Shown: positions 6,220 to 7,454 of the stretch, piece after piece
How the letters are laid out: each line of letters opens with the position of its first letter
How positions within the stretch are numbered: position 1 is the stretch's first letter
Source: Planctomycetota bacterium
GTDB taxonomy: Bacteria; Planctomycetota; UBA1135
Direction of reading: 5' to 3'
Assembly (NCBI GenBank): GCA_014382465.1
Contig: JACNJP010000556.1
Location: forward strand, 1-7,454
Length of the DNA: 7,454 bases
The notes under the pieces: generated by a model
Database searches by the model: none
Told to the model about the DNA's origin: nothing
Seen by the model: only the letters and a program-made list of their open reading frames with translations
Program-made: the position numbers and the translations under genes

Positions 6220-7454
6220 TCGTAGCGCCGTGCGGGGCGCCCGGCCGACCCCGGCCGCCGGCCCGCCGGTCAGGATCTCCAGGACCGCCGCCGCGCTCCA
6301 GGAGAACTGCGGCGCCGCGGGCCGCTCGCCGGCGCACGGGGCGCCCGTCAGCGGCGAGTAGCACTCGTAGAAGCCCGGCAGCGCCGCGACGCCGTCGAGC
6401 AGGCGATCGCGGGCGCCGGCGGCGGCTTCACCGAGCGCCACCAGAGCCAGCGCGGCGTGGTCGAGCCAGACGCCGCCGTTCCAGTAGCCGTCGGGGTCGA
6501 AGCCGGGCTCGGAGGCGGCCAGCGCGGGGAACGGCAGCGGCGTGCCGAAGTGGGCCGGGTCGGTCATCAGCGCGCGCACCGCCGCCGCCTGCTTGGCGGG
6601 CCCCGCCCCCGACCACAGCGGCAGCCAGCAGGCGGCCGACAGCACGCCGGTGCTCCGACCCTGAAGGTCGTGGTCGCAGTAGGCGCCGCGCTGCGGGTCC
6701 CACAGCCGGGTCCGCAGCAGCTTGGCCATCTGGCCCTCGCGCTCGAGCCAGGCGCCGTCGTCCTGGCCGGCGGCCTGGTAGAGCCGGGCCATGGCCGCGA
6801 ACTCGGTCTGCAGATAGGCGTTCAGGTCCGGCTGCCACAGGCCGAGGAGCTGCCAGTCGCCGACCGGCCTCAGCCGCGCCTGGGCGAAGCGCAGCGAGTC
6901 GTCCCAGCCGCTGTCCCAGGCGGCGGTGGTGGCGTCGACGCCGCCGTGGCGGAACAGGGCCTCGCCGGTGCCGCGGCGGTGCTTGGCCCACCAGCGGAGC
7001 TGGCCGGCGCAGCGCCCGCGCAGCGCCGCGACCTCCTCCGGCGCGGCGCCGGCGCGGCGCAGCTCGTCGAGCGCCCAGGCGGCCATCGGCGGCTTGCTGT
7101 TGAGGCGGTTGTTAAGGCGCGGCTCCGGCATCACGGTGTCCGGCACCATGGCGTCGGGGTCGTCGCCGTAGAACTGGCCGCGGAGCTGCGCCAGGCCCAG
7201 CGCGGGATCGATCTTTGCCAGCGCGTGGGCGTGCTTCCACGAGTCCCAGCCCCAAAAGCCGCGGTAGACGAAGGGCGACGGGATGACGCCCTGGTCGGGC
7301 AGCCCGCGGACGGCGGCGCGCCGGTTCCACATCAGGGTGGCGACGGCCCGCGCCAGCAGCAGGCGGTCGCGCTCGCCGCCGCCGCGGAAGGCGCCGAAGG
7401 CGCGCGCCAGCCAGCCGTTCCAGCGCCGCCGGTTGCGCTCGAAGAGGTCGCCGG
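6217..7454 (-). CDS. Trehalase/GH63-like (clan GH-G) glycoside hydrolase, C-terminal part (5' end outside window)
   Basis: The frame is open to the right edge of the window (upstream residues include NGWLARAFGAF and LLLARAVATL), so the ATG at 7332 is internal and the start is outside. The visible part, about 412 residues, is an (alpha/alpha)6-barrel catalytic domain of the GH37/GH63 type. Markers, in order: FWGWDSWKHAHALA, NSKPPMAAWALDEL, WDSGWDDS, WQPDLNAYLQTE, GYWNGGVWLDHAALAL, YECYSPLTG, and PQFSWSAAAVLEIL. By analogy with trehalase and YgjK, the aspartate in GWDDS (codon 6903-6901) would be the general acid and the glutamate in YECYSP (codon 6366-6364) the base of an inverting mechanism. 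Both are present, so the enzyme is likely active. The substrate is probably an alpha-linked gluco- or mannoside (trehalose, mannosylglycerate or an oligosaccharide), which cannot be settled here. The first residue of the usual trehalase ESGWD motif is aspartate. Cell location is unknown because the N-terminus is missing. It is likely co-transcribed with the peptidase fusion gene. Confidence 0.85.
   Translation of the reverse strand, partial: GDLFERNRRRWNGWLARAFGAFRGGGERDRLLLARAVATLMWNRRAAVRGLPDQGVIPSPFVYRGFWGWDSWKHAHALAKIDPALGLAQLRGQFYGDDPDAMVPDTVMPEPRLNNRLNSKPPMAAWALDELRRAGAAPEEVAALRGRCAGQLRWWAKHRRGTGEALFRHGGVDATTAAWDSGWDDSLRFAQARLRPVGDWQLLGLWQPDLNAYLQTEFAAMARLYQAAGQDDGAWLEREGQMAKLLRTRLWDPQRGAYCDHDLQGRSTGVLSAACWLPLWSGAGPAKQAAAVRALMTDPAHFGTPLPFPALAASEPGFDPDGYWNGGVWLDHAALALVALGEAAAGARDRLLDGVAALPGFYECYSPLTGAPCAGERPAAPQFSWSAAAVLEILTGGPAAGVGRAPRTALR

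Noticed and set aside
2937..7103. A very long + strand open frame (1388 codons) running through the kinase end and antisense to the peptidase and glycosidase genes.
   Set aside because: Its product is a low-complexity Gly/Arg/Ala/Pro-rich string without domains, and it opposes two genes with clear catalytic motifs. High GC content removes stop codons from the shadow frames.

Overview
The window is a GC-rich stretch (roughly 70% GC by eye) from a Gram-negative bacterium: it encodes an outer-membrane beta-barrel protein ending in phenylalanine, a two-membrane-segment sensor kinase and a probable exported lipoprotein. The DUF1028 protein with a TPR-like tail and the style of the M28 peptidase resemble proteins of uncultured Acidobacteriota. 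That placement is an inference from family resemblance; a Myxococcota-like or other deep Gram-negative lineage is not excluded.

The layout is two convergent gene blocks. Left block, + strand (1-3879): the C-terminal part of a porin-like outer-membrane protein, a small exported protein of unknown family (GTG start, strong ribosome binding site), and a 752-residue hybrid sensor histidine kinase whose ATG overlaps the preceding stop codon (ATGA). The kinase has a CHASE8-like periplasmic sensor, HAMP, HisKA, HATPase, a degenerate receiver and an intact receiver. The arrangement suggests an envelope-sensing operon: outer-membrane channel, periplasmic partner, membrane kinase.

Right block, - strand (7454-3930): the C-terminal catalytic part of a trehalase/GH63-like glycosidase, followed after 4 bases by a 760-residue exported protein that joins a complete DUF1028-plus-TPR protein to a complete M28 zinc peptidase with an Fn3-like tail. 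Together they look like an extracytoplasmic carbohydrate and peptide degradation pair.

The blocks meet at a perfect inverted repeat (3853-3931): two 38-base arms around an AAA loop. It contains the whole 50-base space between the two stop codons, encodes the last eight kinase residues, and supplies two bases of the peptidase stop codon. It is visibly less GC-rich than its surroundings and looks like an inserted palindromic element that now sits where a bidirectional terminator would. No RNA gene, CRISPR array or insertion-sequence gene was seen. There is no gene-free stretch above 300 bases.
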